Positions 1 through 11,737 of a DNA stretch of 64,000 bases are shown here, one piece after another; within the stretch, counting starts at the first letter, position 1, and every line of letters begins with the position of its first letter. The translations under genes were made by a program, and so were the position numbers. The DNA is taken from assembly GCF_001417955.2 (NCBI RefSeq), contig NZ_LKTM01000013.1, forward strand, positions 1 to 64,000, read 5' to 3'. A model generated the notes under the pieces. The model worked only from the letters and a program-made list of their open reading frames with translations. It was not told the origin of the DNA and did not search any database. This DNA is from Mycobacterium gordonae (lineage in GTDB: Bacteria > Actinomycetota > Actinomycetes > Mycobacteriales > Mycobacteriaceae).

Positions 1-1033
1 GTCCGGCTGCGCCGGCTTGACCGTGGAGTAATAGGGCCGCTCCGCCGGCGCCGCCAGCCCCGGCAGGGCCGCCGTCCCCGCCGTTGCCGCCGTTTCCACC
101 GGCGCCGGCGCCCAGGATTATGGACGAGCCATTTCCGCCAGAGCCCCCATATCCCCCATCGCCGCCGAGCCCTCCGACTCCGCCGGCGCTGAACAGCCCT
201 AGGGCGGCACCGCCCGCGCCACCGGCACCGCCGGCGCCACCGGCAGCGCCAGCGCCGCCGTCGAGGCCGGCGTAGCCCGGAGAGGTGCCCCATGTACCGA
301 AGGCGCCGGCCCCACCGGACCCGCCCGCGCCGCCGGCGTAGAACAGCAGAGCCCTTGCGGTACCGCCGGCGCCGCCGGCACCGCCGGCTCCGCTGACTCC
401 GACGTAGGAAAAGCCGCCCGCTCCGCCTTTGCCGCCGGCACCGCCGAAGCCGCCGAGCATTCCGCCCGCGCCACCGGCCCCACCGGCCCCGCCTGCTCCG
501 CCTGTCGTGCCGTCCGCGCCGTGGCCGCCGGCGCCGCCGTTACCGAAAAGGAGTCCGCTATCTCCACCCCGGCCGCCGGCCTGACCGGCCGCGCCGGCAC
601 CGCCGTTGCCCCCGTTGCCCCACAGAATTCCACCTGCACCGCCGGCCTGTCCGGTCCCGTCCAGCCCGTTAGCGCCGTCGCCGATCAAAGGGCGGCCGAA
701 CAGCGCCTCGGCCGGCGCATTGATCGCCGCGAGGGCCTGCAGCGGTGCCGCGTTGGCCGCTTCCGCGAGCGCGTATGCGTTACCCGTCCCAGTCAACGCC
801 TGAACGAACTGGGCATGAAACGCCGCCACTTGCTTGCTCAGCTCCTGATATTGCCGGGCGTAGCTGGAAAATAGGGACGCGACCGCGGCCGACACTTCGT
901 CGCCCGCGGCGGCCAGGACGGCGGTGGTCGGGGCCGTCGCGACCAAGTTGGCATCGGTGATCATGGATCCGATCCCGGTGAGGCTTGATGCCGCGGAAGC
1001 CATCATCGCCGGTCGTGCGATCAGGTAGGACAT
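1..1033 (-). CDS. PE_PGRS family protein, 3'-truncated by the window edge
   Basis: The reverse strand reads a classic PE domain from ATG at 1033 ([16 protein letters not shown] at the N-terminus), with the conserved YALAEAAN segment (YxxxE secretion signal) near residue 85. From about residue 115 the protein becomes Gly-Ala rich with GGxGGx repeats (for example GGAGGAGGAGG), the PGRS domain, and runs without a stop off the left edge. PE_PGRS proteins are exported by type VII secretion (mainly ESX-5) to the cell surface; the individual role is unknown. The C-terminus lies outside the window. A palindromic element lies 75-88 bp upstream of the start. Confidence 0.93.
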   Translation of the reverse strand, partial: MSYLIARPAMMASAASSLTGIGSMITDANLVATAPTTAVLAAAGDEVSAAVASLFSSYARQYQELSKQVAAFHAQFVQALTGTGNAYALAEAANAAPLQALAAINAPAEALFGRPLIGDGANGLDGTGQAGGAGGILWGNGGNGGAGAAGQAGGRGGDSGLLFGNGGAGGHGADGTTGGAGGAGGAGGAGGMLGGFGGAGGKGGAGGFSYVGVSGAGGAGGAGGTARALLFYAGGAGGSGGAGAFGTWGTSPGYAGLDGGAGAAGGAGGAGGAGGAALGLFSAGGVGGLGGDGGYGGSGGNGSSIILGAGAGGNGGNGGDGGPAGAGGAGGAALLLHGQAGAAG

Positions 1034-1485
1034 CTCGCATCTCTCAATCACTGGGAGTAGTCGGCCCGTCAACCTCCATCGTCGCCAGCGCCGCCGGGGC
1101 GAGGTTGGGTAGTCGACTACCTAATTCCGGCGCATACCTCCGCTGCGGTCCTGTTTGGAGTTACACGTGGGACTCGTTATTTCCGCAGCCGGGACTGCGG
1201 CCAGGACGGGCGATATCCCGGCACCGTGGTCCGGCCTCTGACTGATCTGCCCATGGCCGGCTACTCACTGGGTTGCGGGTTGCAGTGCCGCGTTATCGCT
1301 GCACCACCGCGGGGTTGCGGGAGGATGGTGTTCAACCAGGACCTGGGGAGGCGGGCAATTCCGAGAATATCGACGACGCGCCGCTGCGCGCGGTATCCGT
1401 TGCGGCGGTTGATGATCGATCGCAACCACCATCTCAGCCCGCCGCGAACACCGTGACGCGCAATCGCCGCAGAACTCGTGGTTTG
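1034..1485. other. Intergenic region between PE and PE_PGRS genes
   Basis: This 452-bp stretch separates two co-oriented minus-strand PE genes. Short open frames exist on both strands, but none shows a recognisable domain, RBS or family similarity. It probably carries the promoter of the PE_PGRS gene. The only clear structure is the palindrome at 1108-1121. No RNA gene was seen. Confidence 0.6.
1108..1121. promoter_or_regulatory. 14-bp perfect palindrome upstream of PE_PGRS
   Basis: GGTAGTCGACTACC is self-complementary. Ten bases of it and its flank (tcgactacct, 1113-1122) recur exactly at 2247-2256 upstream of the neighbouring PE gene, in the same orientation relative to the gene. A regulator-binding site is inferred; no regulator is known from this sequence. 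Confidence 0.4.
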
Positions 1486-2145
1486 CTACAGAAATGCACC
1501 GAATGTAATGAGATGCGCAAGCAGTAGCGGAAAGAACGGCGCCATAAGTGCTTGGTAGAGAGTTGGATACACCTCGTAAATGGGGCTGATCAAGTCTATC
1601 CAGAGGCGCAACAGGGGACCGGAGACATAAAGACCGGCAACCAGAGGTCCACCTATCAGGAACAACGGTAGCGCGCTGTACAGATAGCCCGGGTCGGTGA
1701 GGTAGAGCTGATTCAGTTGCCCCGCCAGGCCCGGTAACGAACTGCCGATAAATCCTATGCGGCGCACTGCCTCGCCCACGTAGTAGAAAATGGTCGACGG
1801 GTCCGCGGCTGCCGTGGCGATGGTGTTCGTCGCCGCAGTGACGGGTTGCAGCAGCGACGCGACGTTGGCCGCCTCGGCGAGGGCATACGAGCCCGCACTG
1901 GCGGTCAAGTGCTCCACGAACTGCTGATGAAATGTCGCCGCCTTCGCGGCGACCTTCTGATAGTCCTCGGCATAACCAGAGAACAGTTGCGCGATGCTCG
2001 CCGACACCTCGTCGGCGGCCGCCGGCAGCAACGATTGGGTCGGGGATGCCGCCGTCAGATGGGCGGCATCGAGCGATGAAGCAATAGCGCCTAAATCCGT
2101 TGCCGCCGCGGCTATCTGTTCTGGCGCCGCGATTACCTGCCCCAT
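1486..2145 (-). CDS. PE family protein with a hydrophobic C-terminal extension
   Basis: 219 aa. Residues 1-95 form a PE domain with conserved spacing and a YALAE (YxxxE) type VII secretion motif at residues 87-91. The C-terminal part (about 105-219) is neither PGRS nor the PE-PPE serine esterase domain. It is rich in Leu, Ile, Phe, Tyr and Pro, with at least two stretches long enough to enter a membrane (LYSALPLFLIGGPLVAGLYV and the tail PFFPLLLAHLITFGAFL). The start ATG at 2145 is preceded by an AGGGG-type RBS. Export through an ESX system is expected from the family. A role as a membrane-inserted or surface-anchored PE protein is inference. Confidence 0.88.
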   Translation of the reverse strand: MGQVIAAPEQIAAAATDLGAIASSLDAAHLTAASPTQSLLPAAADEVSASIAQLFSGYAEDYQKVAAKAATFHQQFVEHLTASAGSYALAEAANVASLLQPVTAATNTIATAAADPSTIFYYVGEAVRRIGFIGSSLPGLAGQLNQLYLTDPGYLYSALPLFLIGGPLVAGLYVSGPLLRLWIDLISPIYEVYPTLYQALMAPFFPLLLAHLITFGAFL

Positions 2146-2246
2146 TTCACTGCCCCTTCAGCTCGTCGGTCAATGGCAAACCGACGCGCAATGGTCGGTC
2201 GCGCACGAACTAGCGTTGCAAGCAACGACCGGGCTGGCCTAAGTAT

Positions 2247-2256
2247 TCGACTACCT
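2247..2256. promoter_or_regulatory. Copy of the PE upstream element
   Basis: The decamer tcgactacct is identical to 1113-1122. It lies 102 bp upstream of the PE start, against 80 bp for PE_PGRS. The flanks differ, and only the first copy is a complete palindrome. It may be a shared operator or promoter element of the two PE genes. Confidence 0.35.
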
Positions 2257-2283
2257 GATCGGGCTGGCGGTGGAACCGCACTG

Positions 2284-2820
2284 TCAGGCGAGGTGACCGA
2301 CCGGCTGCGGCACCCAGGTCTGCAGCACCTTCCGGCCGATCAACTGGCAGCCGTGGGTGCGCGCCAATTGTTTTGCGGCAGAGGTGAATTCCTGGTTGCT
2401 GACGACGATGCTGCGGGTGCAGCCGTGGTGGCGCGCGCCTGCCACCACTTCCTGGACGGCCGCTACGCCCACCGGTTTGGCGTAGCGCTTGCACTGCACC
2501 GCCACATACCGGCCGTCTTTTTCGGCGATCAGGTCGACGCCGTAGTCGCCGACGGGCGGGGTGAACGTGACCTGCCAGCCCGCCCGGCCGAGGCGGGCGG
2601 CGACGTAGCTCTCGAACTCGGCACCGTCCATCTCGTCGATGTCTCGCAGACTCGTGACGCGTCCCGCGCGGCGCGGCCACTTCCGGTTGGCCAGCCACCC
2701 GACCAGCACTACGCACAGCAGCGCAAGATAGAACGCCAGAACGCCGGCCGCCAGGCTGTGCCTGAGGATGCCGGCGACCGACGCGACGATCAGCGGAAGG
2801 GCAAGCAGGGCCGCCGTCAT
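2284..2820 (-). CDS. Membrane-anchored Mrr-like restriction endonuclease domain protein
   Basis: 178 aa. Two hydrophobic segments (about residues 3-20 and 24-42) are followed by a basic stretch and then an Mrr_cat-type nuclease fold. Visible are MDGAEFESYVAARLGRAGW, GDYGVDLIAEKDGR and VAVQCKRY, which give the PD-(D/E)xK-like E, D and QxK residues in correct order. Mrr family enzymes cleave DNA, often methylated DNA. Versions fused to transmembrane segments occur in actinobacteria and their role is not established. No methyltransferase lies nearby, so it is not part of a standard restriction-modification pair. Starts at ATG 2820; the RBS is weak. Confidence 0.8.
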   Translation of the reverse strand: MTAALLALPLIVASVAGILRHSLAAGVLAFYLALLCVVLVGWLANRKWPRRAGRVTSLRDIDEMDGAEFESYVAARLGRAGWQVTFTPPVGDYGVDLIAEKDGRYVAVQCKRYAKPVGVAAVQEVVAGARHHGCTRSIVVSNQEFTSAAKQLARTHGCQLIGRKVLQTWVPQPVGHLA

Positions 2821-2967
2821 GCCGGTGTCATCGCGAAAACCATGCGCACGAGGCGAGGATAGTGAAGCCCGCCGACAAGCCGGTCCCGGCTCGCAAGTGT
2901 CAGGAACGGCTTGCGGCCGGCTTCATCGGGATGAAGCCACAACTCTGCCCACGCCGAGCATTTGGCG

Positions 2968-4068
2968 TCAACGAATTTCAGCTCTCACGCGGTTCAGCCG
3001 TTCCGTGAGATACGGACTCACGAGCCAGGCGCACGCCACAGTGCAGGCGAGCGCGTACGGCAGTGAGCCGATCGGTGTTCCCCGTGCCGTGACACCGCCT
3101 GCTGCACCGAAATATTCGGGCAGCGATACCGCCCACAGCGTAGTCAGGGTGACCAGGTAAACCGACGCGAACAGCGGCAGGTAGGTTGCCGCGAACCCGC
3201 TGTCGACCGGCAATGGTCGCGACCGGATGCGCCAGAATGCGTTGAGCGCGAACAACACCGCGACGATGAGCATCGTCCAGCCCAGCCCGGCAACCAGCAT
3301 GGGATGGGGTCCGAACAGCCGAGCGGCAACCAGGTTGACCGACAGCGCCGCACCCAGCGCAGGAGTCAGAAGTCCCACCAGCACACTGTGGCCCAGCACG
3401 TGGGTGCGTCGCCGGCCGACCAGAGCGTGCGCCAGCAGCGCAAATGCGATCGGGTCGACCAGGGAGAAGTTGACCAGGCTGAACAACGGCACCGACGCGA
3501 GGGTGATGTTGCCGATTCCGGGCAGTTGGTAATCCCACAGCCACCACTTGAGTTGCGGCCCCAGCTGGTCGAACACCTCGTAGAAGCAGTGATGCACAAC
3601 GCCGACGCAGACCGCCCCGCGGATCACGCCCCACCGTCCGTCGAACAGGCCGCGCTGGCGCACCAGCACGTAGGCCGGATACAGCACGGCCGGGTACAGG
3701 GCCAGAATGTACAGCGGCATGCGGCCGTAGAACGCGCCGGCGGTGAACTCGTTATGGATGAAGATGACCGCCCCGTCGTGGATTCCCAGCGCCGACGGGA
3801 AGAAGTAGATCGGCACTTCCATCACGATGCAGTACAGCGCCGCCGCCAGCCAGACGCCGAGGTAGGAACTGTCGCCGCTGCGGCGAAAGATGTTGAGCGA
3901 GTGGGCAAAGCCCAGTGCGGCCGACATGATCATGAGCAGCTCGATCACGTTCAGCGTCGCGTTCTGCAGATCCAAAGGGTTGTGCAGATAAAAGAAGTGC
4001 TGCAGCGCGCCCGGGGAGATGCCGCCGAGTCGGACGGCCAGCTCCAGGAATCTGTCGCTGGGATTCAT
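2968..4068 (-). CDS. Polytopic membrane protein of unknown function
   Basis: 366 aa with roughly nine to ten hydrophobic segments spread over the whole length (for example around residues 40-56, 71-88, 115-135, 190-215 and 265-285) and no soluble domain. I do not recognise a characterised family; similar proteins appear in mycobacteria next to PF10118 hydrolases or steroid and lipid genes. Its ATG at 4068 overlaps the stop of the upstream hydrolase (ATGA), so the two are translationally coupled. They are probably controlled by the divergent TetR repressor. Confidence 0.75.
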   Translation of the reverse strand: MNPSDRFLELAVRLGGISPGALQHFFYLHNPLDLQNATLNVIELLMIMSAALGFAHSLNIFRRSGDSSYLGVWLAAALYCIVMEVPIYFFPSALGIHDGAVIFIHNEFTAGAFYGRMPLYILALYPAVLYPAYVLVRQRGLFDGRWGVIRGAVCVGVVHHCFYEVFDQLGPQLKWWLWDYQLPGIGNITLASVPLFSLVNFSLVDPIAFALLAHALVGRRRTHVLGHSVLVGLLTPALGAALSVNLVAARLFGPHPMLVAGLGWTMLIVAVLFALNAFWRIRSRPLPVDSGFAATYLPLFASVYLVTLTTLWAVSLPEYFGAAGGVTARGTPIGSLPYALACTVACAWLVSPYLTERLNRVRAEIR

Positions 4069-4907
4069 GGAGCCGTGTCCGGCCGCGCTCCGTAGAACAT
4101 GGTCATGTCCTCACCGCGCGCCCAGTGGTCGAACCAGGTCGCTGCCCATTCCGGCAACGGCTGATTGTCGTGGTCGTAGCCGGGCAGGATCGAGGCGAAT
4201 ACCTGCCGAACCATCGAAACCTGTTGCCGGACGGGAACGGTGGCGAAGGCGTTACGTGGTCTGCTGCACAGTTCCCGCGCGCCGGGCACTGCGTTGCTGA
4301 ACTCCCGCAGCAGCATCCGGTGGCACCGCCAGACATGGCGCATGGTGGACGAAAAAGACCGGATCTTGTAGCCGGGTTCGCCCACGACATGGTCGTAAAT
4401 GGAGACTGCCGAACTGCGGTGCTCGACCTCTTCGCAGAAATGCCAGAGGCACAACGAGGCGACTCGCGCGTCACCGTCGGCGAACAGGCTCGCCCGGTTG
4501 TCGATGATCATCTTGAAAATCGGTGTGAAGGTGCCCTCCAGCGCGGCGGCGTAGGCCAGCAGATAGCGCATGTCGTTGTCGCGGTGCAGAACGTCGTAGT
4601 GCGCGATCGCCTTGTCCAGCGCCACCTGCAGGCCCGGGTACCGCTCGATCAGAGCCTTGACGTGGCGGCGATGACACGACGTGTGCACCGACTCCTGTTG
4701 CAGGAACAGTCGGGCCTCCCGGCGCACCTCGGCGTCGGCGATGACGGTGTCGGCGTCCTTCATCGTCTTCACCAGGTAGCGCTCCAGGCCGATCGCCCAG
4801 AAGGACAGGACGTTCATGGCGACCGCGAAACGGGGATTCGCGCGGTTCCAGATGAATTCCACCCCGTCGAACTCGAACGGAATATGGCGGACAACGAGGT
4901 CACTCAC
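4065..4907 (-). CDS. PF10118-type predicted metal-dependent hydrolase
   Basis: About 280 aa from the preferred GTG start at 4907, which has a GGGAG RBS about 8 bases upstream; an ATG at 4949 would add 14 residues lacking conservation. The sequence resembles the predicted metal-dependent hydrolase family PF10118. Helical segments carry conserved acidic and His pairs: QQESVHTSCHRRH, ALEGTFTPIF and LWHFCEEVEHRSSAVSIYDH. These look like a di-iron or ferritin-like metal site. Substrate unknown. It is the first gene of a two-gene unit with the membrane protein and is divergent from a TetR regulator. Confidence 0.82.
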   Translation of the reverse strand: MSDLVVRHIPFEFDGVEFIWNRANPRFAVAMNVLSFWAIGLERYLVKTMKDADTVIADAEVRREARLFLQQESVHTSCHRRHVKALIERYPGLQVALDKAIAHYDVLHRDNDMRYLLAYAAALEGTFTPIFKMIIDNRASLFADGDARVASLCLWHFCEEVEHRSSAVSIYDHVVGEPGYKIRSFSSTMRHVWRCHRMLLREFSNAVPGARELCSRPRNAFATVPVRQQVSMVRQVFASILPGYDHDNQPLPEWAATWFDHWARGEDMTMFYGARPDTAP

Positions 4908-4959
4908 GGTTTTCGCTCCCTCACGACACTGGCTACATTGCCACCCCAAGGCTAAAATG

Positions 4960-4973
4960 TGAGCTACTGCTCA
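4960..4973. promoter_or_regulatory. Candidate TetR operator between divergent genes
   Basis: The inverted repeat TGAGC-TACT-GCTCA lies in the short region between the metal-hydrolase start (4907) and the TetR start (GTG 5006). Its position and symmetry fit autoregulation by the TetR protein. Arms are only 5 bp, so confidence is modest. Confidence 0.4.
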
Positions 4974-5005
4974 TGTCAACCCGCGACCGCGCAAGGGGGG
5001 TTCCG

Positions 5006-5722
5006 GTGCCCGACGTTCGTCCTGGAAAGCCGCGACGAACAGCCAGTTCGCAGCGGCGCAAGCCCTCCCAGGAGCGATCGGTGGAATTGGTGGGCAAGGT
5101 CATCGAAGCGACCGCTCAGGTTATCGGGGACGTCGGGCTGGAAGCCACGAGCACGAACAAGATCGCCGCGCGCGCGGGTGTGGCGATCGGCTCGATCTAT
5201 CAGTACTTCCCGAACAAAGAGGCGCTGATCGATGCGCTGCTCGACGATCGTCTGCACCGGCTGGAAGCGTTGGCCGCAACGCGGATGCAGGCCCTGAGCG
5301 CCGACTCCTACCCCGAAGCGGCCGAAGCGATGATGCGGGCGACGATCGCGTTCTGTGAAGCCGAACCGGGCGTCACGGCTATGCTGGCTTCTCGAGCCGC
5401 TGCGCCGCAGCCGAATTCAGGCGATCACGCCCTGTATCAGCGCGTCCACGACATCGCGCGCCGCTACCTGCTGGCGCACGCCGATCATCTCGACGTCGAC
5501 GACATCGAGATAGCGGCCACCATTTCGACGCGGGTCGTCGCCAACTTCGCCCCGTGGATCGCCCTGTCCGTGACCGATCGCGACGAGCGGGAGAGATACA
5601 TCGCCGAGGTCGTTCGCATGCTCTCTCAATGGGTCGGAGCGCAACAGCGGCAGACCCTGAGCACGCCGCGGCCGCTGCGTACAACCCGGCCCGCACGTGT
5701 GCGCGTCGTGAACGAAGCGTGA
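5006..5722 (+). CDS. TetR/AcrR family transcriptional regulator
   Basis: About 238 aa. The N-terminal helix-turn-helix is clear: IGDVGLEATSTNKIAARAGV followed by GSIYQYFPNKEALIDAL, the TetR signature. The ligand-binding C-terminal domain is unassigned. GTG at 5006 is chosen because AAGGGGGG sits at the proper distance. An ATG at 4973 in the same frame would add 11 residues but lacks an RBS, though leaderless starts are common in mycobacteria. It is divergent from the hydrolase/membrane-protein pair, its likely target. Confidence 0.9.
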   Translation: MPDVRPGKPRRTASSQRRKPSQERSVELVGKVIEATAQVIGDVGLEATSTNKIAARAGVAIGSIYQYFPNKEALIDALLDDRLHRLEALAATRMQALSADSYPEAAEAMMRATIAFCEAEPGVTAMLASRAAAPQPNSGDHALYQRVHDIARRYLLAHADHLDVDDIEIAATISTRVVANFAPWIALSVTDRDERERYIAEVVRMLSQWVGAQQRQTLSTPRPLRTTRPARVRVVNEA

Positions 5723-5785
5723 ATTGTCTGCTCAGCACGCCTTCGCAAGTGGCGTCCTCGACGTCGGTTTCGGGACACTGGGCGG

Positions 5786-6196
5786 GTGACGAAAGACCGT
5801 AACGATGGCGCCCACCCCAACTTCTTTCGCTCGGTGATCCGCTGGCTGCAGGCCGGCTATCCCGAAGGCGTGCCCGGGCCCGATCGGGTCCCGCTGTTCG
5901 CCCTGCTGCGCAGCACGCCCCTGACGTCCGACCAGCTCAAGGAAGTCATCGACAATCTCACTGCCAAGGGTTCGCCCGCGGTGGCTGACGGCGTGATCGA
6001 CGGCAACGAGATCGCCGAACAGATCGCGGAATTGACCCACCACGACCCCGGTCCGGAAAACGTCCGGCGGGTGGCCGCCACGCTCGCCGCCGCCGGGTGG
6101 CCGCTGGCCGGCATCGACGTCAGCGAGGTGATCCCCGGCGACGAGGACGGCGAAGCGGCCGAAGAGGTGGCGGCGCGGCTGCGCGCCGCCCTCTGA
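5786..6196 (+). CDS. DUF3349 family protein (Rv3046c-like)
   Basis: 136 aa from GTG 5786. A helical N-terminal domain (FFRSVIRWLQAGYPEGVPGP) is followed by LTSDQLKEVIDNL and a DGVIDGNEIAEQIAELTHH segment typical of DUF3349. An acidic C-terminal tail is present. The family is small, soluble and mycobacterial, and its function is unknown. It is the leftmost recognisable member of the conserved Rv3046c-Rv3024c block, in inverted order, and ends 16 bp from convergent adhC. Confidence 0.85.
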   Translation: MTKDRNDGAHPNFFRSVIRWLQAGYPEGVPGPDRVPLFALLRSTPLTSDQLKEVIDNLTAKGSPAVADGVIDGNEIAEQIAELTHHDPGPENVRRVAATLAAAGWPLAGIDVSEVIPGDEDGEAAEEVAARLRAAL

Positions 6197-6212
6197 CGCT
6201 TACCGGGGTCGC

Positions 6213-7253
6213 TTACAAAGTCGAGATGTCGATGACGAAGCGGTAGCGCACGTCGCTGGCCAGCACCCGCTCGTAGGCCTCGTTGACGTAATCGGCTTCG
6301 ATGACCTCGATTTCGGGCGTCACGTTGTGTTCGGCGCAGAAGTCGAGCATCTCCTGGGTCTCCGCGATCCCGCCGATGTTCGAACCGGACAGGCTGCGTC
6401 GTGCCGCCGCCAATGCGAACGCATGCACCTCCATGGGGTGCTCGGGAATGCCAAGCTCCACCATGGTGCCGTCGACGTCGAGCAGGTTCATGTACTGCCC
6501 GAGGTCGAGGTTCGCCGAGACGGTGTTGAGGATCAGGTCGAAGCTGCCGCGCAGCTTCTTGAAGGTGTCCGGGTCGGCGGTCGCGTAGTAATTGCTTGCG
6601 CCCAAACGCAATCCGTCTTCCATCTTCTTTAAGGACTGGGACAGCACGCTCACCTGGCAGCCCATCGCGGCGCCCAGCTTGACGCCCATGTGGCCCAGGC
6701 CGCCCAGTCCGACGATGGCCAGCCGGGTGTCCTGTCCGGCTTTCCAATGCCGCAGCGGTGAGAACAGGGTGATGCCGGCGCACAGCAGCGGCGCCGCGGC
6801 GTCCAGTGGCAGCGACTCGGGGATGTGCACGACGAAGTTCTCGTCCACCACGACCGCCTGGCTGTAGCCACCCTGGGTGGGGGTGCCGTCCTTGTCGGTG
6901 GAGTTGTAGGTGAAGGTGGCGCCCTTCTTGCAGTACTGCTCGAGGCCGGCCTTACAGCTGCTGCACTGACCGCAGGAGTTCACCATGCAGCCGACGCCGA
7001 CGTGGTCGCCGACCTTGTGCTTGGTGACCTCGGAGCCGACGGCGGTGACCACGCCGGCGATCTCGTGGCCGGGCACCACCGGGTAGTTCGGTACGCCCCA
7101 TTCGGCTTTGACGGTGTGGATGTCGGAGTGGCAGATTCCGGCGAACTTGATGTCGATGGCCACATCGTGCGGGCCGGGCTCGCGGCGTTCGATCGTGGTC
7201 TTGCTCAGCGGTTCGGTTGCCGACGTGGCGGCGTATGCGGAAACGGTGCTCAT
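6213..7253 (-). CDS. adhC: NADP-dependent zinc alcohol dehydrogenase
   Basis: 346 aa, the length of M. tuberculosis AdhC (Rv3045). Catalytic zinc ligands are seen in AGICHSDIH (Cys41) and PGHEIAGVV (His63, Glu64). The structural zinc cysteines 94, 97, 100 and 108 lie in [15 protein letters not shown]. The Rossmann motif GLGGLGHMG is at 181-189. The enzyme reduces aldehydes or oxidises alcohols with NADP(H); cinnamyl-alcohol-dehydrogenase-like activity is known for the family. Of three consecutive ATG codons, the third (7253) has AGAGG at the best distance. Confidence 0.95.
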   Translation of the reverse strand: MSTVSAYAATSATEPLSKTTIERREPGPHDVAIDIKFAGICHSDIHTVKAEWGVPNYPVVPGHEIAGVVTAVGSEVTKHKVGDHVGVGCMVNSCGQCSSCKAGLEQYCKKGATFTYNSTDKDGTPTQGGYSQAVVVDENFVVHIPESLPLDAAAPLLCAGITLFSPLRHWKAGQDTRLAIVGLGGLGHMGVKLGAAMGCQVSVLSQSLKKMEDGLRLGASNYYATADPDTFKKLRGSFDLILNTVSANLDLGQYMNLLDVDGTMVELGIPEHPMEVHAFALAAARRSLSGSNIGGIAETQEMLDFCAEHNVTPEIEVIEADYVNEAYERVLASDVRYRFVIDISTL

Positions 7254-7374
7254 CATCATCCTCTGCGTCTGGTTGCTCTATAAAGGTTAGCTAAGGTAAC
7301 GGTCTGGACGCCAATCGCGGCGGCGTTGCGCTGGTCACTCTCGGTTGATCGTCGCTCTCAGTTGATCGTTGCCG

Positions 7375-8457
7375 TCAGTTGATCGGCGCGTTGATCCAAC
7401 GCAGATCATTAACGATGCCCCGGGCGGCGATCATTCCCTCACCGGTCTGCCAGATCTCGTCGTTGACGATGAAGATCCGGTTGTCGCGGTTGGCGCCGAG
7501 CCGCCGCCAGGGGGCGCTGTCCAGGACAGTGGCCGCGCGGTCGGCGGCCGCGGGCCCGGCGCACGACACATAGATGATGTCGGCGTCGGCGGCGGCGAAG
7601 TCGGGGTTTTTGGACAGGTCGGTGTCGGTGGTACCGAACTCCAGGTAGGGCTTGTCGGTGAACCGCTGCGCCGCGGGACGGTCCACGCCGACGGCGCTCA
7701 ACACGCTGGCGGGGAAGTTGTTGGACCCGTAGACGCGCAGCGTGTTGGTGGTCAGCTGCACCACCGAAACCTGGAAGTGGGGCGCATCGTGCTTGGCGCC
7801 GATATCGGTCGCGCGCTGCCGGAAGCCGTTGATCAGCGCGTCGGCGGCGGCACCGCGCGAGGTAGCGGCGCCGACCCCGCGCAGATTGTCCTCCCAGGAC
7901 GCACCCGGTGCCGCGGTGAACACGGTCGGCGCGATCGCGGCGAGTTGCGGATACAGCGCCGGTGTCAGCGCCACCGAGCCGAGGATCAGGTCCGGGTGGG
8001 CCGCCGCGACGGCCTTCAGGTCCGGGGCATTGCGCGGGCCGGCACCCGGCGCGTCGTGAATCACCTTGCCCAGGTAGGACGGCTGACTCGACGATCCGTC
8101 GGGCAGTGCCGCGGCGACGACCCGGGATTGCAGGCCGAGCGCGCACAGCGAGTCGAGCTGATCTCCGGAGAGGACCACGATGCGCTGGGGGTCGGCCGGC
8201 ACCTGAACCTCGCCGGGGCCGGCCCCGGCCACATTGCGGGCGGGCCGCGGGGGACCGGGGTCGGGCGCGGCGGCATCCCGGGCGCACGACTCGTCGGGCT
8301 TGCGGTCGTTACCGAGCACCCCGGCACCGGCGATCTGGGTGGTCGGCGTGACCAGAGACGACGTGGCCGCGGGTTTGTCCGAACCGCATGCGGATGTCAG
8401 GACCAGCGCGGCCGCCGCCACGGCGCTCAGACTGGTTCGGAAGCCGCCGGATTGCAC
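7375..8457 (-). CDS. fecB: Iron-siderophore/dicitrate-type ABC substrate-binding lipoprotein
   Basis: 360 aa. The N-terminal signal peptide ends in a lipobox-like LTSAC (Cys near residue 24), followed by a disordered linker. A periplasmic-binding type III domain then runs from about residue 110 (RIVVLSGDQLDSLCALGL, AAHPDLILGS, DADIIYVSC), as in FecB (Rv3044). It binds ferric chelates at the cell surface; in M. tuberculosis FecB is also linked to intrinsic drug tolerance. No permease or ATPase lies beside it. It is divergent from ctaD, with about 180 bp between the starts. Confidence 0.93.
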   Translation of the reverse strand: MQSGGFRTSLSAVAAAALVLTSACGSDKPAATSSLVTPTTQIAGAGVLGNDRKPDESCARDAAAPDPGPPRPARNVAGAGPGEVQVPADPQRIVVLSGDQLDSLCALGLQSRVVAAALPDGSSSQPSYLGKVIHDAPGAGPRNAPDLKAVAAAHPDLILGSVALTPALYPQLAAIAPTVFTAAPGASWEDNLRGVGAATSRGAAADALINGFRQRATDIGAKHDAPHFQVSVVQLTTNTLRVYGSNNFPASVLSAVGVDRPAAQRFTDKPYLEFGTTDTDLSKNPDFAAADADIIYVSCAGPAAADRAATVLDSAPWRRLGANRDNRIFIVNDEIWQTGEGMIAARGIVNDLRWINAPIN

Positions 8458-8544
8458 GGGTCCGACGGTAACATCCGGCCTGCTCAGACCCCGCCGGTCG
8501 GGCGGCTCGCGGGCGGGTGCGGTATCAAATACGACAGTTTGTAG

Positions 8545-10380
<1,836 letters not shown>

Positions 10381-10383
10381 TGA

Positions 10384-11643
<1,260 letters not shown>

Positions 11644-11649
11644 AGCTGC

Positions 11650-11709
11650 GCGAGCAGACACAAACTCGCGTCGGAGCGCGCGTTCCCGTGCGATTTTGTG
11701 TCTGCTCGC
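11650..11709. terminator. Long inverted repeat downstream of serB2
   Basis: Arms 11650-11669 and 11690-11709 are complementary at 19 of 20 positions (left arm gcgagcagacacaaactcgc) around a 20-base loop. It starts 6 bp after the serB2 stop, so it can act as a hairpin terminator. There is no T-tract, which is usual in mycobacteria. The GAGCAGACRCAAA core also resembles a dispersed mycobacterial intergenic repeat as I remember it; this was not searched. Confidence 0.6.
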
Positions 11710-11737
11710 CATGCCGAGGTGACCAACGTCTGATAAA

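Noticed and set aside
84..874. Plus-strand open frames over the PE_PGRS gene, rich in Pro and Ala
   Set aside because: They are antisense shadows of the Gly-rich repeats on the minus strand.
7270..7300. IdeR-like sequence upstream of adhC (aaaggttagctaaggtaa)
   Set aside because: Only about 13 of 19 positions fit the iron-box consensus and the two halves form a direct rather than an inverted repeat.
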